Shown piece after piece: positions 8,817 through 17,405 of a stretch of DNA of 64,000 nucleotides (within the stretch, counting starts at the first letter, position 1; every line of letters begins with the position of its first letter). The DNA is taken from contig JAJDUM010000035.1 in NCBI GenBank assembly GCA_022826645.1, positions 1 through 64,000 of the forward strand, written 5' to 3'. The notes under the pieces are model-generated. The model had not been told where the DNA came from, searched no databases, and saw only the letters and a list, made by a program, of their open reading frames with translations. The position numbers and the translations under genes were made by a program. The stretch is from Candidatus Poribacteria bacterium (lineage in GTDB: Bacteria; Poribacteria; WGA-4E; PCPOR2b).

Positions 8817-9206
8817 CTAATTGGGCCGGGTTGGCTCATTGTCGGAAGGGGACGTATTTTCTTCTTCGGTATGAATTTGCTTGAGCAGGCGATCTATCTG
8901 CATCAATTGATCGACAGAATCGTCTAATTCAAAACGCAGTTCAGGGGCATGGCGTAAGCCGATACGCTGCACAACCTCACGCCGCAGGAAGCCAGCGGCA
9001 CTTTTAAGCCCCGTTATGGAATTCCTTTTCTGCTTCTTATCACCAACGACGCTTACCTTGATATCTGCATACTTCAGATCAGTAGAAACTTGAACTTGGG
9101 AAATAGTACAAAGGCCGACTCGCGGATCTTTCAGCTCTCGTTGAATGATTTCACTTAATTCTCTTTGTATGAGTACGCCAACACGGTCTGTACGTCTTCC
9201 TGGCAT
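8817..9206 (-). CDS. rbfA: 30S ribosome-binding factor A
   Basis: RbfA is a small KH-like protein that assists late 16S rRNA maturation in the 30S subunit. I start it at the ATG at 9206 (MPGRRTDRVG, 129 residues) because AGGGAG is directly upstream; an ATG at 9230 adds eight residues but has no such site. Typical RbfA features are the QRELSEIIQRELKDPRVG segment, the VSTDLKYADIKVSV strand and the RLGLRHAPELRFELDDS-like C-terminus. Confidence 0.95.
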   Translation of the reverse strand: MPGRRTDRVGVLIQRELSEIIQRELKDPRVGLCTISQVQVSTDLKYADIKVSVVGDKKQKRNSITGLKSAAGFLRREVVQRIGLRHAPELRFELDDSVDQLMQIDRLLKQIHTEEENTSPSDNEPTRPN

Positions 9207-9229
9207 TATCTCCCTCAGATCCCATCTCA

Positions 9230-9514
9230 TCAGGACAGAATTTCAATCTGGTAGTCCGTTAATTCTGCCAACAGGGTATCTTCAATAAAGTTGACAACAT
9301 AAGACAAAACACGATTGAGATGCTTCGTATCGTTTGAAACAGATACTATCCCAAGTACAGCTTGTTGATGCCTGTCAAGCGGGTCCACCTCAGCGACAGC
9401 GATGTTAAAGCGATTTTTCAAACGATCGGTGATGCTTTTAACTACCTGCCGTTTCTGTTTGAGTGAATGGCTGTCTGGAATTGTTAACCAGATTGTACAG
9501 AGTCCAATATGCAT
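9230..9514 (-). CDS. ylxP: DUF503 / YlxP-like protein
   Basis: The 94-residue protein matches the DUF503 family, with SHSLKQKRQVVKSITDRLKNRFNI near residues 15-38 and a ferredoxin-like fold expected. Members sit between infB and rbfA in many genomes, as here, and are thought to contribute to translation or ribosome assembly. The exact activity is not established. Its stop codon falls directly beside the alternative rbfA start, so the two are probably translationally coupled. Confidence 0.9.
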   Translation of the reverse strand: MHIGLCTIWLTIPDSHSLKQKRQVVKSITDRLKNRFNIAVAEVDPLDRHQQAVLGIVSVSNDTKHLNRVLSYVVNFIEDTLLAELTDYQIEILS

Positions 9515-9570
9515 AAGCGTAACGCAGCTGATACGGGGGTTTTAACCACTAGTTGCCACCATCTTCGCTT

Positions 9571-11694
9571 CTATCTCAATGAGCGCGGTATACGCTCGTG
9601 GGTATAGCACTCTAACACATCATCCACTTTGAAATCGTCAAAAGCACTAACACCGATACCGCACTCGTAGTTCGCCTGAACTTCAGTGACATCGTCCTTA
9701 AAATGTCGTAACGAATCAACCTTCCCCTCATAGATGAGGCGATTGTCTCGTAGGACGCGGAGGTCATAGTTACGGATGATGCGCCCCCAATTAACATAGC
9801 TGCCTGCAATCGTGCCCATGCGTGGTGTCCTGAATAGCTCTCGAACAATTCCCCTACCAACGACAACTTCTCTCACTTCAGGATCAAGCAGCCCTTCCAT
9901 CGCCGATTTAATATCCGAGATAAGGTCGTAAATTACGCTGTACGTCCGGACATCAATGTCTTCATTCTCTTTCGCGATGAGGGCACCGGTGGTGGGATGG
10001 ACATTAAAGCCAACCACAATTGCGTTGGAGGCAGAGGCTAGTAAAACGTCCGTTTCAGTAATTCCACCAACGGCTTGATGAATGATGTTAATCTTGACTT
10101 CTTCTGTGCTCAAGTCCCGCAAGGAATCAAGGACAGCTTCGACGGAACCTTGTACGTCACCTTTAACGATGACGTTTAACTCTTTAATATCCCCTTCCCG
10201 AATCTGTTGGAAAAGATCATCTAAATTTACGCGACTCTGGGGTCCCAATTGTGTAGCGCGATGCTGTTCCTGTCGGGATTCACTAATGGCTTTCGCATCT
10301 CTTTCGGAGTCAACTGCCAGAAATTGGTCTCCAGCCTCCGGCACTCCTGTGAAACCAAGCACTTCAACCGGGGTTGAAGGAGGTGCACTCTTTACACGAT
10401 GTCCCCGGTCATTTATCATAGCACGCACCTTTCCATAGTAGCGCCCAGCAACGAATGCATCACCAACATGCAAGGTTCCATTTTGGACAAGCACGGTTGC
10501 GACAGGCCCTCGTCCTTTATCTAATTCAGCTTCGGCGACCGTTCCGCGAGCATGCCTATTCGGATTGGCACTGAGTTCAAGCAATTCTGCTTCAAGGAGT
10601 AACATCTCTAACAGTTCTTCAATCCCAATTCGTTCCTTTGCTGAGATTTCAACAAAAATCGTTTGTCCGCCCCATTCTTCGGGAACAAGGTCATGTGTTG
10701 CTAACTGCTGTTTGACATGATCCGGTCTAGCATTTTCGACATCAATTTTGTTGAGTGCAACGAGGATTGGAACCTCCGCTGCTCTTGCATGGCTGAGCGC
10801 TTCGACGGTTTGAGGCATCACGCCGTCATCTGCCGCAACAACAAGAACAACGATATCAGTCACTTGTGCGCCACGAGCCCGCATCGCGGTAAATGCTGCG
10901 TGTCCAGGCGTATCGAGAAAAACAACACTACCACTCTCCAATTCCACATGGTAAGCACCGATATGCTGGGTAATCTGGCCCGCCTCTGTGTCCATGACAT
11001 TTGACTGTCGAATAGCGTCTAACAGGGATGTTTTACCGTGATCGACATGGCCCATAATCGTAATAACGGGAGAACGGGACACAAGGTTTGTTGTATCATC
11101 TGGTTCGTCCTGAAGGATTTGTTCTTCCAGTGTCAACCTGCGCACTGCTTCAAACCCAAACTGGTCGCTTATAGCTCGTAGTGTCTCATAATCCAGGCGT
11201 TGATTAATATTCGCCATGATCCCCAATTTCATCAACCGCATAATCATCTCGGTTCCCTTAAATCCTAATTCGGAACCAAGGAGTCCAACAGTGACTCCTT
11301 CTTGAATCTGCGGAATAGTTGCGACTGTCTCTTCCTCACTGACTGCTGTATCTTCTTTGGGGTCTTCTGTTTTTGCCTCAACAACTTGCACTTCGTCGAC
11401 GGTAGAAACGGATGCGACTTTTTTTGTTTTCTCTTTTGTGTTAGGCGGCTCAACTTTGGCTTCAGGAGGTTCAGCGAGCGGTGGCTTTGTAGCGTTTCGT
11501 TCGGTTTCGACTAACTTAATAGTTTCCGAATCCAGCGTACTCATGTGGTTTTTGACAGGAATTCCATACCCCTGCAGCTCTTCAACAAAATCCTTGCTGC
11601 TCACCCCATATTGTTTTGCCAGTTCATAAACCCTAATCTTTTTATTTTTAGCTTGAGTACTTTCGTTCTGCTTGGTTTGACTACTTTTCACCAT
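9571..11694 (-). CDS. infB: Translation initiation factor IF-2
   Basis: IF-2 is the GTPase that brings initiator tRNA to the 30S subunit and promotes subunit joining. I prefer the ATG at 11694 (707 residues), since AAGGAGG lies 7 nt upstream; an ATG at 11700 would be too close. The protein has an N-terminal IF2N segment ([19 protein letters not shown]), an acidic/Pro/Lys linker, and a second IF2N domain. The G domain shows [19 protein letters not shown] and NKID, followed by domains II-IV. The linker is short compared with E. coli. Confidence 0.98.
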   Translation of the reverse strand: MVKSSQTKQNESTQAKNKKIRVYELAKQYGVSSKDFVEELQGYGIPVKNHMSTLDSETIKLVETERNATKPPLAEPPEAKVEPPNTKEKTKKVASVSTVDEVQVVEAKTEDPKEDTAVSEEETVATIPQIQEGVTVGLLGSELGFKGTEMIMRLMKLGIMANINQRLDYETLRAISDQFGFEAVRRLTLEEQILQDEPDDTTNLVSRSPVITIMGHVDHGKTSLLDAIRQSNVMDTEAGQITQHIGAYHVELESGSVVFLDTPGHAAFTAMRARGAQVTDIVVLVVAADDGVMPQTVEALSHARAAEVPILVALNKIDVENARPDHVKQQLATHDLVPEEWGGQTIFVEISAKERIGIEELLEMLLLEAELLELSANPNRHARGTVAEAELDKGRGPVATVLVQNGTLHVGDAFVAGRYYGKVRAMINDRGHRVKSAPPSTPVEVLGFTGVPEAGDQFLAVDSERDAKAISESRQEQHRATQLGPQSRVNLDDLFQQIREGDIKELNVIVKGDVQGSVEAVLDSLRDLSTEEVKINIIHQAVGGITETDVLLASASNAIVVGFNVHPTTGALIAKENEDIDVRTYSVIYDLISDIKSAMEGLLDPEVREVVVGRGIVRELFRTPRMGTIAGSYVNWGRIIRNYDLRVLRDNRLIYEGKVDSLRHFKDDVTEVQANYECGIGVSAFDDFKVDDVLECYTHERIPRSLR

Positions 11695-11696
11695 TT

Positions 11697-11984
11697 TCAT
11701 ACCTCCTTCACGTTTCTATGACTCACCAGACTCAGGAGTTCTTGTTTGAAAGAATCAACAACCTGGTTTGAAAGATTGCTTCGCAAGTGGGCATTGATTC
11801 TCTGCGACTTGAAAGTAACATTAATGCACACTTGTGATTGGCATACATAGGCGCCGCGTCCTGGCAATTTACCCGTTAGATCTGCTTGGAGCTTTCCAGT
11901 TGCAGCCTGTACAAATCGCAGTAGATCTTTCTTAGGAAATTTACCCCGGCATCCAATACAGGTACGGACAGGCATCGCAGCCAT
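11697..11984 (-). CDS. ylxR: YlxR/DUF448 RNA-binding protein
   Basis: The real start is the ATG at 11984, which has AAGGAG 6 nt upstream; the same frame is open further 5' only because it overlaps nusA. The 95-residue product begins MAAMPVRTCIGCRGKFPKKDLLRF, followed by the KLPGRGAYVC motif, both diagnostic of DUF448. The family lies between nusA and infB in many bacteria and is associated with nucleoid/RNA binding and, in some species, RNase P interaction. Its stop lies 2 bp before the infB start. Confidence 0.92.
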   Translation of the reverse strand: MAAMPVRTCIGCRGKFPKKDLLRFVQAATGKLQADLTGKLPGRGAYVCQSQVCINVTFKSQRINAHLRSNLSNQVVDSFKQELLSLVSHRNVKEV

Positions 11985-12030
11985 GTAAAACTCCTTAAAC
12001 GATGAGCAATCACAACCCCTTGGATTAAAT

Positions 12031-13362
12031 CTAAGCCGAAAGCATTTTCGATGCGGCGTGATGAATCTTCTCAGCAGTTTTCGCACCAATTCCCGGTAAT
12101 GATGAGAGTTCTTCCAACGTTGCCTGGGCAATTGATTCAACCGTCGAAAAATCGGAATCCCTAAGGAGTTCAGCAGTCTTAGCACCGACACCTTCCAACT
12201 CGGTCAAATCAGTTCCGATCGTGTGAGACTGATCGGCGGTTTCCTCAGAATCCGATTCATCGGTTGACTGAAATGAACCGGTTTCAATGGGCTTGAACAA
12301 CTCTTCTGCAATTTCTTCTTTAAATTGCGTGTCCGCTTCAGATTCGCTTTTTATGTCGATTTTCCAACCAGTTAGTTTCGCAGCAAGACGTGCATTTTGT
12401 CCACGCCGACCAATGGCTAGGGATAATTGGTCATCCGGCACGATTACCTCTGCACCCGTATCTTCATCATTAATGTTCACACGCACAACATTAGCAGGTT
12501 GCAAGGCATTTGCAATGAAAAGTGCGGGATCCTGATTCCACGGAAGTAGATCTATTTTCTCTCCCTCTAACTCCCTTACGACTGTTTGCACTCGTGAACC
12601 TTTTACACCAACACAAGTACCAACCGCGTCAATACTTTCATCAGTCGCGACAACAGCGACCTTTGCCCGATCTCCCGGATCGCGCGCAATTGCCATAATC
12701 CGAACCAAGCCATCGTAGACCTCGGGGACCTCTATTTCAAACAGGCGGGCAATCAGACCATTATGTGTACGCGACAGGATAATTTGCGGTCCTTTTTGGT
12801 CTGTATTTACCTCTACGATCAAGCATTTTAGTGGATCGCCTCGTCGATAGTTGTGTGGGCGAGGCACCTCATTATAAGGGAGGAGACCTTCTGTCCGCTC
12901 CAAGTCGAGGATGAGGTTACCACGTTCGGTTCGTTGGAAGTACCCAGTGATAACTTCGCCTTCTTGTTCTTTGTATTCCTGATAGATCTGCTCGCGTTCT
13001 GCTTCTTTTATTTTTTGGACAAGGATCTGACGTGCCGTTTGGGCCTCAATCCTTCCAAATTCGCTTGGATCAATTTCAACCTCAATGACCTCATCCAGTT
13101 GAGCATCAGGTTTTATTTTTAGTGCCTCCTCAATGGGAATTTCCGTAGCAAAGTGGTGCATAATCTCAACCACTTTTTTCGGGACATAACACCTAATATT
13201 CGCCAACTCGGGATCAATTTTAATTGACACACCTCGTGTCGATCCATAGCGCCGCTTGGCTGCTGAGTATAGTGCTGCTTCGATCGCCTCAATAAAGATC
13301 GTCTGTGGCAGCTCCGTCTGATCCATAATTTGACGCATGGTCATGACTAAATCGTTATTCAT
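12031..13362 (-). CDS. nusA: Transcription termination/antitermination protein NusA
   Basis: NusA binds RNA polymerase and nascent RNA and modulates pausing and termination. I choose the ATG at 13362 (GGAG 8 nt upstream, 443 residues). The domains in order are an N-terminal polymerase-binding domain, S1 (about 135-195, [20 protein letters not shown]), KH1 and KH2 ([18 protein letters not shown]). The C-terminus carries two helix-hairpin-helix repeats ([10 protein letters not shown] and [10 protein letters not shown]). Such HhH tails resemble the acidic repeat domains of E. coli NusA in fold. It follows rimP by 29 bp. Confidence 0.97.
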   Translation of the reverse strand: MNNDLVMTMRQIMDQTELPQTIFIEAIEAALYSAAKRRYGSTRGVSIKIDPELANIRCYVPKKVVEIMHHFATEIPIEEALKIKPDAQLDEVIEVEIDPSEFGRIEAQTARQILVQKIKEAEREQIYQEYKEQEGEVITGYFQRTERGNLILDLERTEGLLPYNEVPRPHNYRRGDPLKCLIVEVNTDQKGPQIILSRTHNGLIARLFEIEVPEVYDGLVRIMAIARDPGDRAKVAVVATDESIDAVGTCVGVKGSRVQTVVRELEGEKIDLLPWNQDPALFIANALQPANVVRVNINDEDTGAEVIVPDDQLSLAIGRRGQNARLAAKLTGWKIDIKSESEADTQFKEEIAEELFKPIETGSFQSTDESDSEETADQSHTIGTDLTELEGVGAKTAELLRDSDFSTVESIAQATLEELSSLPGIGAKTAEKIHHAASKMLSA

Positions 13363-13391
13363 TGTATGAACTCCACCCTCCATCCAAGATT

Positions 13392-13859
13392 TTACCACAT
13401 CAGTTGGATCTGGGCTTGAATTACATCGGAAATTGCAATTTGAACTGTCTTTCCAGACAAAAGGGTCAGAAAGACTTTTCCATCGCTGACTTGATTTAGG
13501 GTGCCGTTGATCTGTGAAAGCTTTCCAGCTGCGGTGGACACCTCTACTTGGACTTTTTGGCCTAAATTTCTGTGGAAATCGGCTTCTGAAACAAGCGGTC
13601 GATTCAGTCCTGGCGAAGCGACCTCAAGATTGTATGTTCCTAGCATGACATCATGCACATCAAGGATCGGGTTCGCGATCCGGCTTACCTGTTGGCAATC
13701 TTGAACAGTGATACCACCGGGCTTATGAATCAGAAGTTTTAACGTTTGAGCATCAACTTGATATTCTACATCAACCAATTCGATTCCTTCATCAGCCAGA
13801 ACGGGTGATAATAAGTCGGCAACAGCGGCCGCTAATGAAGATGTCATAGTGTATAACAC
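13392..13859 (-). CDS. rimP: Ribosome maturation factor RimP
   Basis: RimP assists assembly of the 30S head. The 155-residue frame starts at a GTG (13859), with an ATG four codons in as the alternative; neither has a strong Shine-Dalgarno. Family features are GIELVDVEYQ, the VEVASPGL-type motif (here NLEVASPGLNRPL) and a C-terminal SH3-like half. It is the first gene of the rimP-nusA-infB operon. A hairpin with a T-rich tail lies upstream at 13930-13970. Confidence 0.95.
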   Translation of the reverse strand: MLYTMTSSLAAAVADLLSPVLADEGIELVDVEYQVDAQTLKLLIHKPGGITVQDCQQVSRIANPILDVHDVMLGTYNLEVASPGLNRPLVSEADFHRNLGQKVQVEVSTAAGKLSQINGTLNQVSDGKVFLTLLSGKTVQIAISDVIQAQIQLMW

Positions 13860-13929
13860 CCGTGCGAAGTTGGGTAAAAAAAATCAAAGTAACTGGGTTT
13901 CCTTTAGTCCCACTCAACCGGAATCTCTA

Positions 13930-13970
13930 AATAAAAAATAATAAAGAGCGGGAAACTGCACCCCACTCTT
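13930..13970 (-). terminator. Hairpin with T-rich tract in front of rimP
   Basis: On the minus strand AAGAGTGGG pairs with CCCGCTCTT (one G-U wobble, roughly 9-nt loop), followed by a T-rich stretch. It either ends transcription arriving from the IS relic side or lies in the rimP leader as an attenuator. In E. coli the nusA operon leader is terminated and NusA autoregulates, so an attenuator is plausible, but the rimP promoter could not be located. Confidence 0.5.
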
Positions 13971-13995
13971 AAAAGGATAGAAGAGTAAAACTGTA

Positions 13996-14400
13996 TTGAC
14001 ATACTCCCACACCCTGAAGGGTGGGGATTCCCATCCGTTCAAGATGTTGAATTGTGCTATCAACACGGATTGGACGGTGAACCGCCACCTACATCCGCTC
14101 CTTCATGGGACAATGCCCTGCCCCGTTTTTGGCTGCCCAGCCCGCACAAGTAACGCAAAAGAATGACAGTAGACGGACTGCCCGCTACAAGTGCATAGTG
14201 AATCCAAAAGGGATTGAAACGTCATGAATCAGGAATCTCATTGCCAGTAAAATTGACGGTGGAAGATTTTACCCTGCCTGCTTGTCCACCTGGACTCAAA
14301 CCGTCACCGAATCAATATTTTGGAAGTAAAGTTGTTTAGCATACTTTTAGTCGTTTGGCTGACTACATCCCCTCCCTAAAGGGAAGGGGGCTTGTCAGCA
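13996..14400 (-). mobile_element. Decayed or non-autonomous IS200/IS605-type element without tnpA or tnpB
   Basis: Two GC-rich imperfect hairpins bracket about 400 bp. One, at 14004-14030, has ACCCT/AGGGT arms and on the minus strand ends in GGGAGTATGTCAA. The other, at 14367-14391, pairs CCCCTCCC with GGGAAGGGG and is followed by CTTGTCAGC. Subterminal hairpins like these are typical of IS200/IS605 ends, the first resembling right ends downstream of tnpB genes. No transposase or TnpB frame remains. The orientation (right end at the low coordinate) is inferred from resemblance only. Confidence 0.6.
14191..14220 (+). repeat. Single CRISPR-repeat-like 30-mer inside the IS relic
   Basis: The 30 nt end in AAAGGGATTGAAAC, like many type I-B or cyanobacterial CRISPR repeats, and contain a small AATCC/GGATT palindrome. 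No second copy exists within the window, so this is not an array. The resemblance may be chance. Confidence 0.2.
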
Positions 14401-14493
14401 AGATTAGATAAAACAATCACACTGGAGACAATATCTTTAGCTTCGCATCTTTAGTATTTCAATTGTCCGGGTGAAACACTAAAAGGTGGCACA

Positions 14494-14540
14494 CAAAAAA
14501 ACCGCGATTGGTTGTCCTCCTGAGAAGGATTTCTCGCGGT
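14494..14540 (-). terminator. Second terminator after the anti-sigma gene
   Basis: On the minus strand ACCGCGA pairs with TCGCGGT around a long loop that has its own TCCT/AGGA pairing, followed by seven T residues. It lies downstream of the anti-sigma gene and of a stronger terminator at 14616-14665. Confidence 0.6.
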
Positions 14541-14615
14541 GGGTTAAATAGTATCATAAGGGACGGAAATATGCAAGTAAAAACAGAACTTTGCAAATAT
14601 CCCACTCGATTGTCC

Positions 14616-14665
14616 AAAAAAAACGCCGTGCTGCCAAACTTGAATCTTTGAGGCTCACGGCGTCT
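14616..14665 (-). terminator. Rho-independent terminator of the sigma/anti-sigma operon
   Basis: On the minus strand ACGCCGTG pairs with CACGGCGT (with further GCC/GGC pairing inside), followed by eight T residues. It lies 40 bp after the anti-sigma stop codon. Confidence 0.8.
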
Positions 14666-14705
14666 TTTGGGTTTTAGGTTTGGAGGTTATACGATGTTAC
14701 TGAAG

Positions 14706-15245
14706 TTATTGAAAATCACTCGGAGTAGATTGAATTGGAATTTCGTTAGGTTTTTCCTTCTCAACCTTGACAGCCTCAAGCGAAGCATGTTTCACATCAC
14801 CTAAGCGGACAATACGAACGTGAGGCGATGGGGAACGAGTCAACTGAACAGGCGGTGGCTCTGTTGAGTTAAAGAACGTCAGCTTGACCATAAAAATTGT
14901 CAACATTAGGTAAAAGAGCATCGCGGTGTAGTTGACAAAAGTGGGATGGGGACCCAATTTCATCGCAACAAGGATACGTGCAATTGGATTCACCAAAAAA
15001 TCTAAGATGGAACGACGGTTAGTTTGGCGGATTTGGGTCTGAATGCGCTCGACAAGTTCTGGTGGAGGCACAGGATCCGGAATGCTGTCGAGCACAGCTG
15101 CTGTATGTAACATCTCCTCATATTCGCTTTGGCAAGTCTTACATTCGATGAGATGTCGTCTACATTCAATCTTCTCTTGGTATGTGAGGTCCGGCTGTTG
15201 ATGAAGACTAAATTTTTCGATAACTTGCTTACAGTCGAGACTCAT
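14706..15245 (-). CDS. Zinc-finger anti-sigma factor
   Basis: The start at 15245 is preceded by AAAGGGA; a further ATG at 15284 has no ribosome site. The 179-residue protein has an N-terminal putative zinc finger with the H-x3-C-x2-C pattern (HLIECKTC, about residues 31-38). A single membrane helix follows near residues 105-125, then a roughly 50-residue exported tail rich in Pro, Glu and Lys. This is the layout of ZAS-type anti-sigma factors, which hold an ECF sigma factor at the membrane until a signal releases it. It lies 111 bp after the sigma gene. Confidence 0.82.
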   Translation of the reverse strand: MSLDCKQVIEKFSLHQQPDLTYQEKIECRRHLIECKTCQSEYEEMLHTAAVLDSIPDPVPPPELVERIQTQIRQTNRRSILDFLVNPIARILVAMKLGPHPTFVNYTAMLFYLMLTIFMVKLTFFNSTEPPPVQLTRSPSPHVRIVRLGDVKHASLEAVKVEKEKPNEIPIQSTPSDFQ

Positions 15246-15356
15246 AGCTGTCCCTTTTCTATCTTTTTCAATTGGAATGAACATTCGTACAAATTTTGCT
15301 CAACCCCAATCGCTACATAGCTGAGTTGGTTCTGTAGAACTCTTTGCATTGCGGGT

Positions 15357-15917
15357 TTAGTGGAGGTTTAAACCTTCAAGTTTTGACTTGAGATTCCTCA
15401 CGGCTGTATTCAAGCGTGAGGCGACCGTACCCTCAGAACAATCGAGCAATTCGGCAATTTCACGATATTTCATCTGCTGCATATAGAAAAGCGTGATAAC
15501 CATCCGCTGTTTCGACGGTAATTGATCAATCGCCTGTTGTATCAATTGGTCACGCTCTGTTTTCAGCAAAACACGATCGGGATATTCGCCCGTATATTGC
15601 GCGTCTCTTTCCTGGACATCCTTTGTATAGGATGTTAATGCGCGCTGACGGGATTCTGACCGCCGTTTGTATTGCTGGCAAACATTGATTCCAACCCGGT
15701 ACATCCACGTCAAAAACTTTGACTGAAATTGGAAGGATTGGATGGATTTGTAGGCTTCAAGAAACGCTTCTTGTGTCGCATCCGAAGCATCATCGGGATT
15801 GCCAAGCATCCGATAAGCAAGTCCATAAATCCGGGCATGGTGACGTTGCACCAATTCGTTGAACGCTTCGGGATCACCCTCAATTGTTTTCTGGACGTAG
15901 ATTTCGTCGGGAATCAT
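15357..15917 (-). CDS. ECF RNA polymerase sigma factor (RpoE-like)
   Basis: The 186-residue protein has the sigma-70 region 2 (FNELVQRHHARIYGLAYRMLG to FLTWMYRVGINVC, about residues 18-80). Region 4 (LPSKQRMVITLFYMQQMKYREIAELLDCSEGTVASRL, about 135-172) includes the helix-turn-helix. It has no regions 1.1 or 3, as expected for group 4 (ECF) sigmas. The linked anti-sigma factor downstream should control it. Its own promoter motif was not identified in the upstream gap, and no strong Shine-Dalgarno precedes the ATG. Confidence 0.93.
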   Translation of the reverse strand: MIPDEIYVQKTIEGDPEAFNELVQRHHARIYGLAYRMLGNPDDASDATQEAFLEAYKSIQSFQFQSKFLTWMYRVGINVCQQYKRRSESRQRALTSYTKDVQERDAQYTGEYPDRVLLKTERDQLIQQAIDQLPSKQRMVITLFYMQQMKYREIAELLDCSEGTVASRLNTAVRNLKSKLEGLNLH

Positions 15918-16219
15918 AGGTATGCCTACTTGTAACGCTCAAGTCAGCACCACATATTACGTTGGTTAGGACAGTTTAGGAATTTCTTCAAATAAAATAT
16001 TGGAACGTATTCTGCAAGATCTTGGTTACACTGTAGGTCGGACTGCTACTCCAATGGTATGACACGATTGCAGGGGATTTTCCTATTGACTTTCTAACCC
16101 GACTTTGTATAATGGAGGCCATTCAGAGGATCTTGCATCCAATATTTCAGACCTCGGTCAATGATTCGATTGAATTGGATTCTCTGAAAAAATGATGATG
16201 CTGAAAGCGAAGGATTCTG
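15918..16219. other. Divergent intergenic region between sigma gene and catabolic cluster
   Basis: This roughly 300-bp gap separates divergent genes. Its one clear element is the sigma-70-type promoter at 16086-16113 pointing right. No gene, repeat or RNA was recognised in the remainder. Confidence 0.6.
16086..16113 (+). promoter_or_regulatory. Sigma-70-type promoter of the catabolic cluster
   Basis: TTGACT (16086-16091) and TATAAT (16108-16113) are spaced by 16 nt. A start near 16120 would leave a leader of about 100 nt before the amidohydrolase gene. Confidence 0.65.
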
Positions 16220-17293
16220 ATGCGGATTGACTGCCAAAGCCACATATTTCCTCGAGCGTATATTGATGTGCTTGCCCAAAACCCCCATCCACCGCAGATT
16301 GAACTTCTATACACAGCGGGAGATGACTCCAATGGAATTGGTTCCAATTCCTCGACGAGGGAACGAAGAAGTCGGCGCGACACCTCAAGCACTTCGAGTG
16401 CGCAGCATGCCGATGAGTTCGTTATCACTTACGGTGATGTTCAGCAATTTCGCTTGCGAGAGGAGATGTATCTCCCCAAGCGCAAACTCCGGGACATGGA
16501 CAAGGCAGGTATTGACATGGCGCTTATCAGTACGAATATCCCGGGGCCCTGTATGCTCGCACCCGATTTGGCAGTCAAAGGTGCGCAAGTAATCAACGAT
16601 GCCATCGGAGAAATGATGCATCAACACCCAGACCGATTTGCGGGACTTGCCAGCCTCCCCTGGCAGGATGTGGACGCCACCATTGATGAGATGGACCGCG
16701 TACACAGCCTCGGTTTCTGCGGCGTGATGCTGTACTCACACATCGGCGGACGACCGGTGGATGACCCGACTTTTGATCCCATCTACAAGCAAGCGGAGGC
16801 AAAGGAATTGCCGATTGTCTTGCACCCCACAGTCCCAACATGGGGTGAGACAATTAAAGACCACTCGATGATTCCCATGATGGGGCTTCAGGTAGACACC
16901 AGTTTCGCGCTTTTACGGCTAATACTCGGCGGTGTACTTGAGCGGCATCCCAAGTTGAAAGTTGTTATGCCTCATGTTGGCGGCGTTTTGCCGTACATGA
17001 TGGGACGCATCGAGCATCAAACCGAGGTTATGGGGCGTGGGCGGGAGCATATTAAACAGCCCCCGAGTGCCTACATGCGCCACATTTATTTAGACACCGT
17101 TTCTCCGTCTGCACAAGCGTTGCGCTACGCTTACGAGTTTTCTGGACCAGATCATCTGGTGTTTGGCACCGATCACCCTTGGGTTGATCCGCAACTTTTT
17201 GTGACGCTTGTGGAGACGATGGATATTCCTAACAGCGAGAAAGCACAAATCTTCGGTGGCAATGCAAGGAAACTGTTTGACTTGGGCACGTAA
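16220..17293 (+). CDS. Amidohydrolase-2 family protein (ACMSD-like)
   Basis: The 357-residue protein belongs to the TIM-barrel amidohydrolase family that includes aminocarboxymuconate-semialdehyde decarboxylase. Later metal and active-site elements are present: IVLHPT (about residue 195), VMPHVGGVLP (about 252) and VFGTDHPW (about 314). The N-terminal HxH motif, normally the first two zinc ligands, reads DCQSH, so the first His is Gln. Residues 38-65 are a Ser/Arg/Thr-rich insertion. It opens a plus-strand cluster for sugar-acid-like compounds. Substrate and reaction (decarboxylation or hydrolysis) are unknown. Confidence 0.8.
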   Translation: MRIDCQSHIFPRAYIDVLAQNPHPPQIELLYTAGDDSNGIGSNSSTRERRSRRDTSSTSSAQHADEFVITYGDVQQFRLREEMYLPKRKLRDMDKAGIDMALISTNIPGPCMLAPDLAVKGAQVINDAIGEMMHQHPDRFAGLASLPWQDVDATIDEMDRVHSLGFCGVMLYSHIGGRPVDDPTFDPIYKQAEAKELPIVLHPTVPTWGETIKDHSMIPMMGLQVDTSFALLRLILGGVLERHPKLKVVMPHVGGVLPYMMGRIEHQTEVMGRGREHIKQPPSAYMRHIYLDTVSPSAQALRYAYEFSGPDHLVFGTDHPWVDPQLFVTLVETMDIPNSEKAQIFGGNARKLFDLGT

Positions 17294-17405
17294 TACTCTA
17301 TACAGTATCCTTTTCCAAATTCCCAACTTCTGATTTCAAGGATTAACGATAGCACAGTTAGATGAACCGTGTCAAGATTGAATCTAAAAATTGAAAGGAG
17401 ACATC

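Noticed and set aside
12031-12191. Upstream extension of ylxR into nusA
   Set aside because: The ATG at 11984 has an ideal Shine-Dalgarno and starts the DUF448 motif; the extension overlaps the nusA C-terminus in another frame.
13860-14705. CRISPR array
   Set aside because: Only one repeat-like 30-mer is present and no second copy with spacers.
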